Shown here one piece after another: positions 36,096 to 46,348 of a stretch of DNA of 55,102 nt. Where the stretch lies: the NCBI GenBank assembly GCA_028823235.1, contig JAPKBW010000019.1, positions 1 through 55,102 of the forward strand, in the 5' to 3' direction. A program made the translations under genes and the position numbers. The stretch comes from Longimicrobiales bacterium (GTDB lineage Bacteria > Gemmatimonadota > Gemmatimonadetes > Longimicrobiales > Gaopeijiaceae). Position 1 is the first letter of the stretch, and each line of letters starts with the position of its first letter. The notes under the pieces were generated by a model. That model was not told where the DNA came from and did not search any database. It saw nothing but the letters and a program-made list of their open reading frames with translations.

Positions 36096-37424
36096 ATGAT
36101 CCCGGATCAGCACGGGGGCGTTCACCCCGATGACCTTTCGCGACGACGAACCGCTGTGCTCGAGCGCCTCGGAGGGGGTGCGATGGTCCTCGCCTCTGCG
36201 CCCATCCAGTTCGCATCCCGTGACACGGAGAGGCTCTACGTCGCCGACCGGGAACTCTTCTATGTGGCCGGTCTGACCGAACCGGAAACGGTCGCGGTGC
36301 TGGTCGGGGGCTCTGAGCCACGTCTGGTCATCTTCGCTCGCCCGCGCGACGCTGATGCTGAACTCTGGTCGGGTGTGCGCCTTGGGGTCGAGGCGGCCGT
36401 CGAACAGGCGGGTGCCGACCAAGGTTATCCCGTTTCGGAACTTGCGGCGGAGCTCCCTGCCTTGTTGGCGGGTGCCGATCGGATCCACTACCGGCTCGGG
36501 CGAGAAGATCTCGTGTCCTCACTGGTTACTGGCGCCCTCACGACCGCGCGCGCCGGTGGCGCGAGGCAAGGGACAGGTCCGCGTGGGTTGATCGATCCGG
36601 GGGAGATTCTCGATGAACTCCGGTTGATCAAGGACGACCGCGAGCTGTCAGCGCTCCGAGCCGCGTGCCATGTGACGGCCCACGGACACCGTGCGGGAGC
36701 GTCGCGGATCCAGTCTGGGGTTGGCGAATGGGTAATCGAAGCAGCGATCAACGGCGCCTTTCGAGAATCCGGAGCGACCAGGCCGGGCTTCGACACGATC
36801 GTCGGCGGCGGACAGAACGGATGCGTGCTGCACTACGTGAGCAATGACATGCGCATCCCCGAGGACGGACTCGTCCTAGTCGACGCCGGCGCAGAAGTCG
36901 CCCACTACCATGGGGACATCACAAGGACTTGGCCGGCCTCAGGGCGTTTCACAGATGTGCAACGCGACGTCTATGAACTGGTGGACGCAGCCAAACGAGC
37001 CGGAGTGGAAGCGTCGACGCCTGGGAACACCATTATGGGTGTGCACGCGGCGGCGACCGCCGTGCTCGTGGCGGGCCTGGTTGATCTAGGTGTGTTGAAA
37101 GGGGCGCCTGAAACCCTGATCGAAACCGGCGCGCACAAACCGTTCTTCCCCCACCAGACGTCACACTGGCTCGGCCTCGACGTCCATGATCCGGGGGACT
37201 ACCAGAGGGCGGGGAAGCCACGAGAACTCGTGCCGGGGATGGTCTTCACTGTGGAGCCAGGACTCTATTTTCGCCCTGAGCTTTGTTCAGGGCGTGCCTC
37301 TCGCTTCGCTGGGATCGGTGTGCGGATTGAGGACGACGTAGCGATCACACCAAATGGTTGCGAGGTGCTTACTGCTGACATTCCCACCGCAGCTGATGAA
37401 GTCCAGGGAATGGTCGGCGGATGA
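36096..37424 (+). CDS. pepP: Xaa-Pro aminopeptidase (M24B)
   Basis: A 442-residue cytoplasmic aminopeptidase P. The N-terminal creatinase-like domain (ERLGGGAMVLASAPIQFASRDTE, FYVAGLTEPETVAVL) precedes the metallopeptidase domain with all ligands: VDAGAEVAHYHGDITRTW (two Asp), HQTSHWLGLDVHDPG (His), TVEPGLYF (Glu) and GVRIEDDV (Glu). HHTSHWLGLDVHD-type sequence is typical of PepP. The start is ATG 36096; the next gene overlaps by ATGA. It differs in domain detail from the M24 peptidase at 14919. Confidence 0.93.
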   Translation: MIPDQHGGVHPDDLSRRRTAVLERLGGGAMVLASAPIQFASRDTERLYVADRELFYVAGLTEPETVAVLVGGSEPRLVIFARPRDADAELWSGVRLGVEAAVEQAGADQGYPVSELAAELPALLAGADRIHYRLGREDLVSSLVTGALTTARAGGARQGTGPRGLIDPGEILDELRLIKDDRELSALRAACHVTAHGHRAGASRIQSGVGEWVIEAAINGAFRESGATRPGFDTIVGGGQNGCVLHYVSNDMRIPEDGLVLVDAGAEVAHYHGDITRTWPASGRFTDVQRDVYELVDAAKRAGVEASTPGNTIMGVHAAATAVLVAGLVDLGVLKGAPETLIETGAHKPFFPHQTSHWLGLDVHDPGDYQRAGKPRELVPGMVFTVEPGLYFRPELCSGRASRFAGIGVRIEDDVAITPNGCEVLTADIPTAADEVQGMVGG

Positions 37425-38263
37425 ATCTGCTTCTCGAAGCGCTGACAAAGCCGGGACCCTTGGTCACCGTTGAACTGCGACCGCCACGATCTGATTTGGC
37501 ACCGGAAGCGGGTATGTCGGCCTGGATCGACCTCCATCACTCGCTCGGACGACTCGCGAAGCAGGAATTGTTCGTCTTTCTCACGGACAACGCTGTTGGG
37601 GCCGCAGAGGAGGAGAACCTCGTGCACGTCGGGGGGAATGTCGGAGACTCCGTCGACTTGAGGCGCATCGTCCCGATTTTGACCTGCAAGCACAGCCGTG
37701 ACTATTGTGAGACCTTCGCCGCACGCGCGGGCGCGGACGGCTTCGAGTCGCTGACGGTTCTTGGGGGAGATGTGTCGGTCCCACCCCCTCGCTGTGTCCC
37801 CCACGGGCGGGATCTTCGTGAGATTCTTGGAGAGCGCATGCCCGAGATGGCACTGGGCGGGTGGGTGAATCCTCACCGAGACACGGCCCAGCAGGTGGGT
37901 TTCCTAGAGTCGCCCGATGCCTGTGCTAGCTTCGCGCTGAGTCAGGTCGTTTCCCACCACTCTCTGGACAGGGTGTCGAAATTTCTCGAGACGCACGCTT
38001 CGACTGGCTCGACAAAGCCCGTTGTGTTTGGTGTGTTCTACTATCGCTCGGCAAACCCGAAGACACTCGACATCCTTTCGCACTTCTTTCCTGTGCCGGT
38101 TGAGGAGATCTCCGAGGAGTTCGCCGCGGGCAGCTCAGCGGAGGAGATCTGCGCGCGATCGATCCGTGAGTTGCGGGCAATTGGTGCGGAAAAGATCTAC
38201 GTCAGCAACCTGGGGGAGCGTGGAGTTGGGCGTCGCCTTCGCTCCATTCTGGAACTCGTCTGA
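37421..38263 (+). CDS. Divergent methylenetetrahydrofolate reductase-like protein
   Basis: A 280-residue protein overlapping pepP by ATGA. It follows the MetF barrel pattern: VTVELRPPRSD (like ElfPPk), VPILTCKHSRDY, ESLTVLGGD (like LRGD), GGWVNPHRD, and SFALSQVVSHHSLDRVSKFLE where MetF has the TQ.FFD helix, then KPVVFGVFYYRSANPKTL and IRELRAIGAEKIYVSNLG. It probably binds FAD and folates, but key residues differ, so another flavin or folate role is possible. It converges on a fused homocysteine methyltransferase/MTHFR. Confidence 0.65.
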   Translation: MNLLLEALTKPGPLVTVELRPPRSDLAPEAGMSAWIDLHHSLGRLAKQELFVFLTDNAVGAAEEENLVHVGGNVGDSVDLRRIVPILTCKHSRDYCETFAARAGADGFESLTVLGGDVSVPPPRCVPHGRDLREILGERMPEMALGGWVNPHRDTAQQVGFLESPDACASFALSQVVSHHSLDRVSKFLETHASTGSTKPVVFGVFYYRSANPKTLDILSHFFPVPVEEISEEFAAGSSAEEICARSIRELRAIGAEKIYVSNLGERGVGRRLRSILELV

Positions 38264-38269
38264 CCCCAG

Positions 38270-38302
38270 GTCAGGCAGAGTCAGAACAGCTCTTCACCTG
38301 AC
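38270..38302. terminator. Bidirectional hairpin between converging folate genes
   Basis: GTCAGG (38270-38275) plus AGAG (38277-38280) pair with CTCT (38290-38293) plus CCTGAC (38297-38302) around a 9-base loop. The whole gap of ~41 bases lies between two converging stops. The decamer GGTCAGGCAG occurs at 38269-38278 and again at 38303-38312. A two-way terminator is the likely role. Confidence 0.45.
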
Positions 38303-38304
38303 GG

Positions 38305-40149
38305 TCAGGCAGTAGATCGAAGTCCGCTCTCGCGGAGCACGCGAAGAGCGATTCCAACGCGCCGGTGGGGTGCGGTCAGATGGAATCCCTGAACGAGCGG
38401 TCGAATCGCATCGATGGTTTCGAGAGCGATTTGCACGCCCTCTTCGGTCGCAGCGTCCGGGCCGGATTCCTGGGCTCGCCTCATACGTTCGACGATCTCC
38501 GGGGGCACCTGTACACCGGGCATTTCGTTGGCGAGGAACTCGGCACTCCGCAGGCTCTGAAGCGGCCAGATGCCGGCCAGGACAGGGATGACTGAGTCCG
38601 TTTGATCGAGGAAGCTCCGCAATCCGTCGACATTAAACACTGGCTGGGTTATCGCGAAGTCTGCCCCAGCCTCCACTTTGTATCGGAAGCGCGAGATCTC
38701 TCGCTCTTGATCCACGACTCCCTGATTCAGTGCAACGCCCTGGACGAACTCGGTCGGTGGCCCGATGGAGTTGTTCCCTGGATCCACCCCCCGGTTCAAC
38801 CCGTGCAAGACGTTCGTCAGCCCGATCGAGTCGATATCGAAGACGGCGGTCGCATCCGGGTAGGGACCCATCGGCGGAGGATCTCCCGAGACCACGAGCA
38901 CGTTTCTCAGTCCGCAAGCCGCGGCGCCTAGGAGGTCCGAGATCATGCTGAGCATGTTCTTGTCGCGACACGTGTAGTGCACGATGGGCTCGATCCCGAC
39001 CTCGCGTTCGATGATTAGGGATGCGGCGAGGGCTCCCATCCGGCTACCACTTCGTGGGCTCTCGACGATACTTACCGCGTCGACCCCGGCCACTTTGAGC
39101 TCTCGGGCGGGCTCCGTAAGTGCCGAGGCGTCCCAACTATGGGGCGGAATGATTTCGACTGAGGCAACGCTGAGGCCACGGGCCAGTTTGCGTCCCCAGG
39201 CAGATCGAGCTTCCAGTGGGATCGGGTCAGAAAGTGTGGGTTGTTCGACCACCGTAGCCGCTACAGACACCGATACGTGCCGTGGCTGCAGCACCTCAAC
39301 AGCTTCGCGCATTTTGCGTGTGTGGTCCGGCGTCGTTCCGCAACATCCACCCACGAAGCTCACGCCGACGTCGATCATGCGACTCGCGTACTGCCCCATG
39401 TACTCGGGGCTTGCGAGGTACATCTTCCGATCTCGGACGGTCCTAGGTAGCCCTGCGTTGGGCTGCGCAGAGAGTGGCAGTGAGGTTGCCTCGCTCATGT
39501 CCTCGATCGCATCGAGCATGACCGCAGGACCGACCGAGCAATTGAGCCCGATCACGTGGGCACCAGCGGCTTCCAGTCCCGCGGCTACATGGGCTGCGTC
39601 ACTTCCATACGCTGTCTTGCCGTCCTGCCCCAATGTCATCTGCGCAAAGATCGGGAGGTCGCAGCAAGCCCGAACTGCTTCAATGGCACACCCGATCTCG
39701 CTCATGTCGGAGAACGTCTCGAGCACGAACCCTTGCACCCCGCCTTCCAGCAAGCCTGACACTTGTCGCCGAAAAAAATGGGTCGCTTCGGCCAGAGAGG
39801 TCGGGCCCCACGGTTCGATCCGGATCCCCAGAGGACCGATCGCGCCCGCGACCACGGCCTGACCCGATGCGGCTGTCTTCGCAAGCTCCGCCGCGACGCG
39901 ATTCAGTTCCTCCGTGCGATCCTCCAGCCCGTAGGAGGACAGCTTCACCGGATTCGCGCCGAACGTATTGGTCTCCAGCACTTCGGCACCCGCCGCGACA
40001 TATTCTGCGTGAATACTGCTAACCAGTTGCGGCCGGCTGAGGTTCAACTCGTCGTAGCAGACATTCACGAAGACGCCGCGGCTGTATAGAAGCGTGCCCA
40101 TGGCGCCGTCGAAGACGTGGACTCGCCCGTCGTGGATAAGATCCTTCAT
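38305..40149 (-). CDS. yitJ: Bifunctional homocysteine S-methyltransferase / methylenetetrahydrofolate reductase
   Basis: A 614-residue fusion. Residues 1-~300 form a homocysteine methyltransferase barrel: [36 protein letters not shown] and the zinc cysteines in [15 protein letters not shown]. Residues ~330-600 form an MTHFR barrel: [42 protein letters not shown] and [12 protein letters not shown]. This matches YitJ-type proteins. It provides methyl-THF and may methylate homocysteine from another donor. The frame runs to 40215, but ATG 40149 ([15 protein letters not shown]) overlaps the metH stop by ATGA, so it is the second gene of the metH operon. Confidence 0.92.
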   Translation of the reverse strand: MKDLIHDGRVHVFDGAMGTLLYSRGVFVNVCYDELNLSRPQLVSSIHAEYVAAGAEVLETNTFGANPVKLSSYGLEDRTEELNRVAAELAKTAASGQAVVAGAIGPLGIRIEPWGPTSLAEATHFFRRQVSGLLEGGVQGFVLETFSDMSEIGCAIEAVRACCDLPIFAQMTLGQDGKTAYGSDAAHVAAGLEAAGAHVIGLNCSVGPAVMLDAIEDMSEATSLPLSAQPNAGLPRTVRDRKMYLASPEYMGQYASRMIDVGVSFVGGCCGTTPDHTRKMREAVEVLQPRHVSVSVAATVVEQPTLSDPIPLEARSAWGRKLARGLSVASVEIIPPHSWDASALTEPARELKVAGVDAVSIVESPRSGSRMGALAASLIIEREVGIEPIVHYTCRDKNMLSMISDLLGAAACGLRNVLVVSGDPPPMGPYPDATAVFDIDSIGLTNVLHGLNRGVDPGNNSIGPPTEFVQGVALNQGVVDQEREISRFRYKVEAGADFAITQPVFNVDGLRSFLDQTDSVIPVLAGIWPLQSLRSAEFLANEMPGVQVPPEIVERMRRAQESGPDAATEEGVQIALETIDAIRPLVQGFHLTAPHRRVGIALRVLRESGLRSTA

Positions 40150-43100
40150 GGGGCGGTTCCGGGCTCGTAACCGAGATTGGGCTGCAGCCAGCTTTCGGCT
40201 TCCTTGAGAGTCCATCCCTTTCTTCGGGCGTAGTCTTCGACTTGGTCACGGCCGACCCGTCCGATCCCGAAGTACCTCGACTCGGGATGAGAAAAGTACC
40301 AACCGCTTACAGAAGCGCCCGGTGTCATCGCAAAGCTTTCGGTCAGTGCGACGCCAATGGTGGCCTCCACGTCGAGGAGTTTGAACAGTGTGAGCTTCTC
40401 CGTGTGGTCAGGGCACGCGGGGTACCCCGGGGCCGGGCGGATGCCCGAGTAGCGTTCAGCCACCAGGGCATCGTTGTCGAATGCTCCGGAAGCAGCGTAG
40501 CCCCACATGTCGGTTCGCACGTATTCGTGCAGATATTCTGCGAATGCCTCGGCAAGGCGATCAGCAAGCGCCTTGACCATGATCGACGAGTAGTCGTCGT
40601 GCTCCGCCTCGAAGGCGCGGGCCATACGCTCGGGTGCGTCCCCTGCGGTGACCACGAACGCACCCAGCCAGTCCGCCCGTCCCGAATCGGCTGGGGCCAC
40701 GAAGTCAGAGAGAGCCACGTTGTCTCGGTCACCCTTCCCGAACTGTTGTCGGAGCCCATGAATGACGGACGAGTCGGCGGAGACCGATTGACCGAGGCCT
40801 ACCCGGATGTCGTCTCCTTCGGCTTGCGCAGGGAAAAGGCCGACGATCCCTACTGGTGATACTCCACCATCGGCGATCATGCGGGCCAACATCGCTTCGG
40901 CGTCTACCAACAGCGCGCGAGCCTGTTCGCCGACCGTCTCGTCCTGTAGGATCGCCGGGTATTTGCCGTGGAGTTCCCACGCCGTGAAGAACGGGGTCCA
41001 GTCGATGTAGGGGCGCAGAGTGTCGACGGTGACGTCCTCGATGACGCGTACACCCGGGGACGCCGGCGTGGGCGGCTCGTAGGATGCCCAGTCGAGCTTC
41101 AGGGCTCTCCGTCGTGCTTCGTCGAGGGGCAGGAGCTGGCTCTTTGCGCCGCGTTCGGCACGGCGCGCGCGCAACTCCGAGTAGTCTGCCCGAGTCGCTG
41201 CGAGGAAGTCGGGACGACGGGCATCGTCCAGAAGTGTGGCCACTACACCGACCGCACGGGAGGCATCGTGCACGTGGACGACGGGGCCGTCGTACTTGTC
41301 TTCGATCTTGACCGCTGTGTGTGCTTTCGAGGTCGTCGCTCCTCCGATGAGGAGAGGCGTGTCGAAGCCCGTTCGCTTCATCTCACTTGCCACGTGAACC
41401 ATCTGGCCGAGCGACGGCGTGATCAGGCCGGAGAGTCCGATCACATCCACTTTCTCAGCACGGGCGACTTCGAGGATCTTCTCCGCAGGGACCATTACGC
41501 CGAGGTCCAGCACCTCGTAGCCGTTACACTGCAGAACCACACCAACGATGTTCTTCCCGATGTCGTGAACGTCACCTTTCACGGTAGCCATCAGGATCTT
41601 GCCTTTCCCTTTGTTGTCCGTCTTTTCCGCGTCGAGATAGGGAACGAGCCACGCCACGGCCTTTTTCATGACCCGGGCACTTTTCACGACTTGTGGCAGG
41701 AACATGCGTCCGCTCCCGAAGCGATCGCCGACAACGTTCATGCCGTCCATGAGAGGACCCTCGATGACGTCGAGCGCGCGTGGAAGTGCGATGCGCGCTG
41801 CCTCCGCATCCTCGTTGACGTACTGGTCGATCCCATTCACGAGTGCGTGAATGATGCGCTCTCGGACCGGAAGTTCCCGCCAAGAGAGATCCTCAAGAAT
41901 TCGATGTTCTGTCGTGCCCGTACGCTCCTGAGCGATATCCGTGAGCACGTCGGTGGCGTTGCTGGTGCGGGCGAAGATCACGTCTTCGACCGGCTTCAGA
42001 AGGTCGTCCGGAATGTCATCGTAGGCGGACAGTGCTCCCGCGTTCACGATGCCCATGTCGAGGCCCGCCTCGATGGCATGATAGAGAAAGGCCGCGTGCA
42101 TGGCTTCGCGAACCTCGGGGCTTCCTCGGAACGAGAACGATACGTTGCTGACTCCGCCGCTCGTCAGTGCGCCTGGGCACGTTTCTTTGATCCGGCGAAC
42201 CGCTTCGATGAACCAGATTGCGTACTGCTCGTGTTCCTCGATTCCTGTGGCGACGGCGAAGATGTTCGCGTCGAAGATCACGTCCTCGGGAGGGAATCCC
42301 TCCTCATTCACGAGGATGTCGTACGCCCGAGAGCAGATCGTGACCTTCCGCTCCAAGGTGTCAGCCTGGCCGGCCTCGTCGAACGCCATGACGACAGCGG
42401 CCGCCCCAAATCGCCTCACGAGCCGAGCCCGTTCTCGGAATTCTTCCTCCCCGTCCTTCATGGAGATCGAGTTGACCACGCCCTTGCCCTGCAGGGTCTT
42501 CAGGCCCGCCTCGATAACGGCCCAGTCAGACGAGTCGACCATGACTGGGATGCGCGCGATGTCTGGTTCCGAACCCAGGAGGTTGAGAAAACGGCTCATC
42601 GCGGCCACCGCGTCGAGCAGGCCTTCATCCATGTTCACGTCAAGAATCTGAGCGCCGCTCTGCACCTGCTGAAGTGCGACCTCCACCGCGGTCTCGTATT
42701 GATCGTCACGGATAAGTCGCGCGAACCTTCGTGATCCGGTGACGTTCGTGCGCTCTCCGACATTCACGAAAAGAGACTCGGGCCCGATGGTCAGCGGTTC
42801 CAGTCCGGAGAGGCGAGTGCGTGTCGGCAGCTCTGGCATCGGCCTCGGTGCAATGTCGGCGACAGCATCGGCGATCGCTCGGATATGATCCGGCGTGGTG
42901 CCACAACAGCCGCCGACGATGTTGAGGAATCCTGCCGTGGCGAAATCCGCCGTGATCTGCGCCATGTGTTCGGGCGTGTCATCGTACTCTCCGAACTCGT
43001 TCGGCAGGCCCGCGTTCGGATAGCAGCTTACAGGCACAGTGGCGGCGTCGGAAAGCTCCTCGAGGAAGGGGCGCAACTGGTCGATACCGAGCGCGCAGTT

Positions 43101-43886
43101 AAGACCGACCGATAGCAGGCCGCGCCGCTTACCGGGGCCGGGCTGCACACCGTGCGAGACTGAATTCCACATCGCCTCGGGCGTTTGGCCCGAGAGGGTC
43201 CGGCCACTCTGATCGGTAATCGTGCCCGAGATCATCACCGGGACATCGTCTTCGAAACCTTCAAGGACATTGGATACTGCGAAGAGCGCGGCTTTCGCAT
43301 TCAGGGTATCGAATGCGGTCTCGATAAGAAGCACATCTACTCCTCCAGACAGCAGGCCCCGAGTCTGCTCCGAGTACGCCAGTACTAGGTCGTCGAAGGT
43401 GACGCCCCGGGCGCCGGGGTCACCGACATCGGGGGAGATCGAGGCCGATCGGGTCGTGGGCCCAAGCGCCCCTGCAACCCAGGCGGTACGCCCGGGATTG
43501 CGGTCTTCAAAACGATCGACGGCCGCCCGCGCGACTCGGGCCGCGGCTTCGTTCAACTCCTCAGCAATGTCGTCCAGACCGTAATCGCGGAGTGAAACAC
43601 GGTTCGCGCTGAAGGTGTTCGTCTCGACAAAATCGGCTCCCGCGTCGAGGTATTGCTCATGGATGTCGCGGATCATTTCCGGCCGCGTCATGCACAACAG
43701 ATCGTTCGCGCCGAACAGCGGGATCTCGTTGTCGGCGAACCGGGCACCCCGGAAATCCTCTTCGGTGGGTTCATGACGCTGGATCATGGTACCCATCGCG
43801 CCATCGATGATCAGGATGCGCTCCGTGAGAGCCTCGTCGAGGAGCCTAGTGCGCTCGGTTCGCGGGAGGTGGCCGGCCGTCGTCAT
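40146..43886 (-). CDS. metH: Cobalamin-dependent methionine synthase
   Basis: A 1,246-residue four-module enzyme that transfers the methyl group of methyl-THF through cobalamin to homocysteine. Modules in order: homocysteine barrel ([28 protein letters not shown]; zinc site [13 protein letters not shown]); pterin barrel ([28 protein letters not shown]); B12 domain with axial His in [19 protein letters not shown] and [13 protein letters not shown]; and the C-terminal SAM reactivation domain ([31 protein letters not shown]-like). The frame extends to 44000, but ATG 43886 fits homologues. No SAM or cobalamin riboswitch was recognised upstream. Confidence 0.97.
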   Translation of the reverse strand: MTTAGHLPRTERTRLLDEALTERILIIDGAMGTMIQRHEPTEEDFRGARFADNEIPLFGANDLLCMTRPEMIRDIHEQYLDAGADFVETNTFSANRVSLRDYGLDDIAEELNEAAARVARAAVDRFEDRNPGRTAWVAGALGPTTRSASISPDVGDPGARGVTFDDLVLAYSEQTRGLLSGGVDVLLIETAFDTLNAKAALFAVSNVLEGFEDDVPVMISGTITDQSGRTLSGQTPEAMWNSVSHGVQPGPGKRRGLLSVGLNCALGIDQLRPFLEELSDAATVPVSCYPNAGLPNEFGEYDDTPEHMAQITADFATAGFLNIVGGCCGTTPDHIRAIADAVADIAPRPMPELPTRTRLSGLEPLTIGPESLFVNVGERTNVTGSRRFARLIRDDQYETAVEVALQQVQSGAQILDVNMDEGLLDAVAAMSRFLNLLGSEPDIARIPVMVDSSDWAVIEAGLKTLQGKGVVNSISMKDGEEEFRERARLVRRFGAAAVVMAFDEAGQADTLERKVTICSRAYDILVNEEGFPPEDVIFDANIFAVATGIEEHEQYAIWFIEAVRRIKETCPGALTSGGVSNVSFSFRGSPEVREAMHAAFLYHAIEAGLDMGIVNAGALSAYDDIPDDLLKPVEDVIFARTSNATDVLTDIAQERTGTTEHRILEDLSWRELPVRERIIHALVNGIDQYVNEDAEAARIALPRALDVIEGPLMDGMNVVGDRFGSGRMFLPQVVKSARVMKKAVAWLVPYLDAEKTDNKGKGKILMATVKGDVHDIGKNIVGVVLQCNGYEVLDLGVMVPAEKILEVARAEKVDVIGLSGLITPSLGQMVHVASEMKRTGFDTPLLIGGATTSKAHTAVKIEDKYDGPVVHVHDASRAVGVVATLLDDARRPDFLAATRADYSELRARRAERGAKSQLLPLDEARRRALKLDWASYEPPTPASPGVRVIEDVTVDTLRPYIDWTPFFTAWELHGKYPAILQDETVGEQARALLVDAEAMLARMIADGGVSPVGIVGLFPAQAEGDDIRVGLGQSVSADSSVIHGLRQQFGKGDRDNVALSDFVAPADSGRADWLGAFVVTAGDAPERMARAFEAEHDDYSSIMVKALADRLAEAFAEYLHEYVRTDMWGYAASGAFDNDALVAERYSGIRPAPGYPACPDHTEKLTLFKLLDVEATIGVALTESFAMTPGASVSGWYFSHPESRYFGIGRVGRDQVEDYARRKGWTLKEAESWLQPNLGYEPGTAP

Positions 43887-44333
43887 CGGTTGTCTCTCCA
43901 ATGCAAAGCCCCTCGCAGAATACACGATGGGGCCCAGCTTTTTAGCTTGTTTGCCGCCAGACTCCGATGAGCCTGTCGTGCGGGCCGCAATACGCTTCAA
44001 ATCGCCCCTGCATGATTGTACCTCAAGCTAATGTCACCCCATCGGCTCATCCAGTATGCGAACTTGATCATGAAGATGTTGTCCGGAATGATCCTGAAGA
44101 ATTAGTCTGTATTTTTGCGAAATCCCAGGCCTCATAGCTTGCCGGCGTGGCCTAGATGATGAGTGGTCAAGCGGAGCATCGCCCCGATATGGTATCGTCG
44201 GATCTAGGCGTTTCACCGCCACCCACCTTGTTCGACGTACACTCGAATCGGTTGGTTGCGATGACGTCTGTCTCTACGTTCCTGGCCGTTGGCCGGTTTC
44301 GACTGGTTCCCTTGGTTTTTTACGGTCCCATTC
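43887..44333. other. 447-base divergent gap between metH and the dapF homologue
   Basis: No coding sequence is supported. It must hold promoters for both genes. On the minus strand TACAAT occurs at 44020-44015 with GTGACA only 12 bases upstream, too close for a standard sigma-70 pair. B12-box, SAM and THF riboswitch consensus elements were looked for upstream of metH and not found. No tRNA was found. Confidence 0.4.
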
Positions 44334-45281
44334 ATGGTTCGTTGGCTTCCACGTCCTCGTCTTGATCGCGCCTTTTACAAGGCACATGGCCTTGGGAACG
44401 ACTACCTAGTCTTCGAAGAGGGTGATGACTGGGACGCCTCGCCTGAGAATGTGCGTGCGGTGTGCGACCGCTTCTCGGGAGTCGGATCTGACGGGATCGT
44501 TGTGCTGGCTGATCCGGGGCAACCGAGGCGTTCCCAGGTATCTGTGGAACTCCGGATGTTCAATCCTGACGGTGGAGAATTTGAGCGAAGTGGCAACGGC
44601 CTTCGCATACTCGGGTCCTACCTTGCCCGATCGATCGAAGGGCTCAGGAACATTGATGTCCGTGTCGGCGGCGAGGAGGTGCACATGATCGTTCATGGGC
44701 GCGCTGGTGCCGTGCATGACCTCTCGGTGGAGATGGGGATCGCCCGCACTGGGCCACCGGCCGTCGACCTGAATGTCGGCGCGATCTCGCGGACAGATGG
44801 CATGCGGATTTTTCTCCCCGGGCCGGCAAGAGAGTCACTTGAGATCGTTCCTGTTTCGATCGGAAATCCTCACCTTGTCGTTGTCGGTGTCGATGGTAAG
44901 AGTACAGGGATGACCGAGTTCCAACTCGCGCGCCTTGGCCCTTTTTTGGCTGGACATGCGGCCCTGGAAAACGGGGCCAATGTTCAGCTCGCGGTACCCG
45001 ACGGACTCTCTGAGTGCCGAGCCTTGATCTGGGAGCGCGGGGTCGGGCGCACCGCTGCCTCGGGTACGAGTGCATGTGCGGTTGCCGTCGCGATGGTTTC
45101 CTCAGGCCAGTTATCGCCCTGTGAAATCGCGGTTGCGATGCCCGGGGGCAGTCTGTCCGTCACCGTCAGCTCCGACCTCGATGTTGTCCTGCGTGGGCCG
45201 GTCGAGGAGGTGTGTGAAGGGCAAATCAGCACACGGCGTCTGGCCGAGATGACGCGTTGTGCAGGCCAGGACTGTGCCTAG
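44334..45281 (+). CDS. Diaminopimelate epimerase homologue lacking both catalytic cysteines
   Basis: A 315-residue protein aligning along its whole length with DapF. Substrate-contact sequences are kept: HGLGNDYLVFE, GVGSDGIVV, FNPDGGEFE, SIGNPHLVVV, ENGANVQLA and WERGVG. The two catalytic cysteines are replaced: the usual DGSE..xCGNGxR reads FERSGNGLR (Ser86), and TxACGTGACA reads TAASGTSACA (Ser243). In known DapF the pair acts as the two acid/bases of racemisation, so normal activity is doubtful, though a Ser-based or different reaction is possible. ATG 44334 is preferred over the longer frame at 44289. Its stop shares CTAG with lptG. Confidence 0.85.
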   Translation: MVRWLPRPRLDRAFYKAHGLGNDYLVFEEGDDWDASPENVRAVCDRFSGVGSDGIVVLADPGQPRRSQVSVELRMFNPDGGEFERSGNGLRILGSYLARSIEGLRNIDVRVGGEEVHMIVHGRAGAVHDLSVEMGIARTGPPAVDLNVGAISRTDGMRIFLPGPARESLEIVPVSIGNPHLVVVGVDGKSTGMTEFQLARLGPFLAGHAALENGANVQLAVPDGLSECRALIWERGVGRTAASGTSACAVAVAMVSSGQLSPCEIAVAMPGGSLSVTVSSDLDVVLRGPVEEVCEGQISTRRLAEMTRCAGQDCA

Positions 45282-46348
45282 GTTCGCACCCGAGCCATGA
45301 AGAACAGCCCTGCGATCGCGAAAATCGTATTGGGCAGCCAGGCCGCAGTTAGTGGGGCCAGGGCGCCTGCTTCTCCTAGGGCGCCCGTCACCCGCAGCAG
45401 CATCATGAAAACCAGCACTGTGGCCAGGGATAGACCAATTCCGTAGGCCGCGCCACCGCGCTTGGCGCTGGTCGCTAGGGGCGCGCCAAAGAGGATGATC
45501 ACGAGTGTGGTGAACGGTATCGAGATCTTCTGCTCTCGTTTCACCAACAGCTCGTTGGCGTTTCCACCGGTGCGCTGGATGATGTCGGCGAAGCGGTCGA
45601 TCTCCGCATACGTCATCTCGTCTGGCTCTGGCGGGACCTCAAGCAATTCGTCCGGCTTTTCCAGGATTGCTGGAATCACCATCCGGTCGAACTCAAAGGT
45701 GGTTACCGAACTGTCGGTCGGGAATGTCCGGAGGTAGCCCTGAGCAAGCGTCCACCCACCGCCTTCGTCATACCGAGCGGCCTGGGCCGAAACATGCATG
45801 GGGCCGTCAGAGTTGCCGGGGCCTCGCTCCATGATGAGGCCTGTCACACGCCCGTCTGAGGCCGTGAGGCGGTCGACCTGCCATGTAACGCCGGCTTCTG
45901 ACTCGTATACGAAGTCAGAACGCCAGGATCGACCCGGGGTCTCCGATCGCAGGATCTGCGCCGAAATTCGGTTGGCTCGTGGCACAAGTTCAGACAGCCC
46001 CAGGGCCGCTCCGGTCAGGAGAACCCCGATGAGAAGCAGGGGCAGTGAGAGCCGATGAAATGAGATCCCACCTGCTTTCGCAGCCACGATTTCGTGATGC
46101 GTCGTCATGCCGTGAATCGTGAACACTGTCGCTAGCAGGGCAGCGACGGGAAACGACCACTGGATGAACAGCGGAAGCTGGTAGAGATACGACTGCGCTA
46201 CCTCAGCGCCTGAGAGTCCCCGGTCGATGTAGTCGTCGAGGTTCTCCGCGATGTCTCCGATTATAAAGAGTGGTGGTGAGGCTGCGAGCACCATCAAGAA
46301 GAGCTTGAGGAAGGTGCTGACGACCAGCCGGTCCAGGATCCTGAACAT
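45278..46348 (-). CDS. lptG: Lipopolysaccharide export permease LptG
   Basis: A 356-residue inner-membrane permease of the YjgP/YjgQ family, with helices at both ends (LFLMVLAASPPLFIIGDIAENLDDY; FPVAALLATVFTIHGMTTHHEIVAAKAGGISFHRLSLPLLLIGVLL; and three C-terminal) around a periplasmic jellyroll. With LptF and LptB it extracts LPS from the inner membrane for the Lpt bridge. The frame runs to 46681, but ATG 46348 gives the family N-terminus (MFRILDRLVVSTFLKLFL) and overlaps the lptF stop (ATGA). LptB is not in the window. It converges on the dapF homologue, sharing the 4-base CTAG. Confidence 0.92.
   Translation of the reverse strand: MFRILDRLVVSTFLKLFLMVLAASPPLFIIGDIAENLDDYIDRGLSGAEVAQSYLYQLPLFIQWSFPVAALLATVFTIHGMTTHHEIVAAKAGGISFHRLSLPLLLIGVLLTGAALGLSELVPRANRISAQILRSETPGRSWRSDFVYESEAGVTWQVDRLTASDGRVTGLIMERGPGNSDGPMHVSAQAARYDEGGGWTLAQGYLRTFPTDSSVTTFEFDRMVIPAILEKPDELLEVPPEPDEMTYAEIDRFADIIQRTGGNANELLVKREQKISIPFTTLVIILFGAPLATSAKRGGAAYGIGLSLATVLVFMMLLRVTGALGEAGALAPLTAAWLPNTIFAIAGLFFMARVRT

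Noticed and set aside
40968-42734. 588-residue open frame antisense to metH
   Set aside because: It is the reverse-complement shadow of a strongly conserved gene, has no recognisable domain, and is rich in Arg/His/Val as expected from antisense high-GC codons.
43887-44040. SAM, SAH or cobalamin riboswitch upstream of metH
   Set aside because: No B12 box or SAM/SAH core could be found in the reverse complement, although the gene context made it worth checking.
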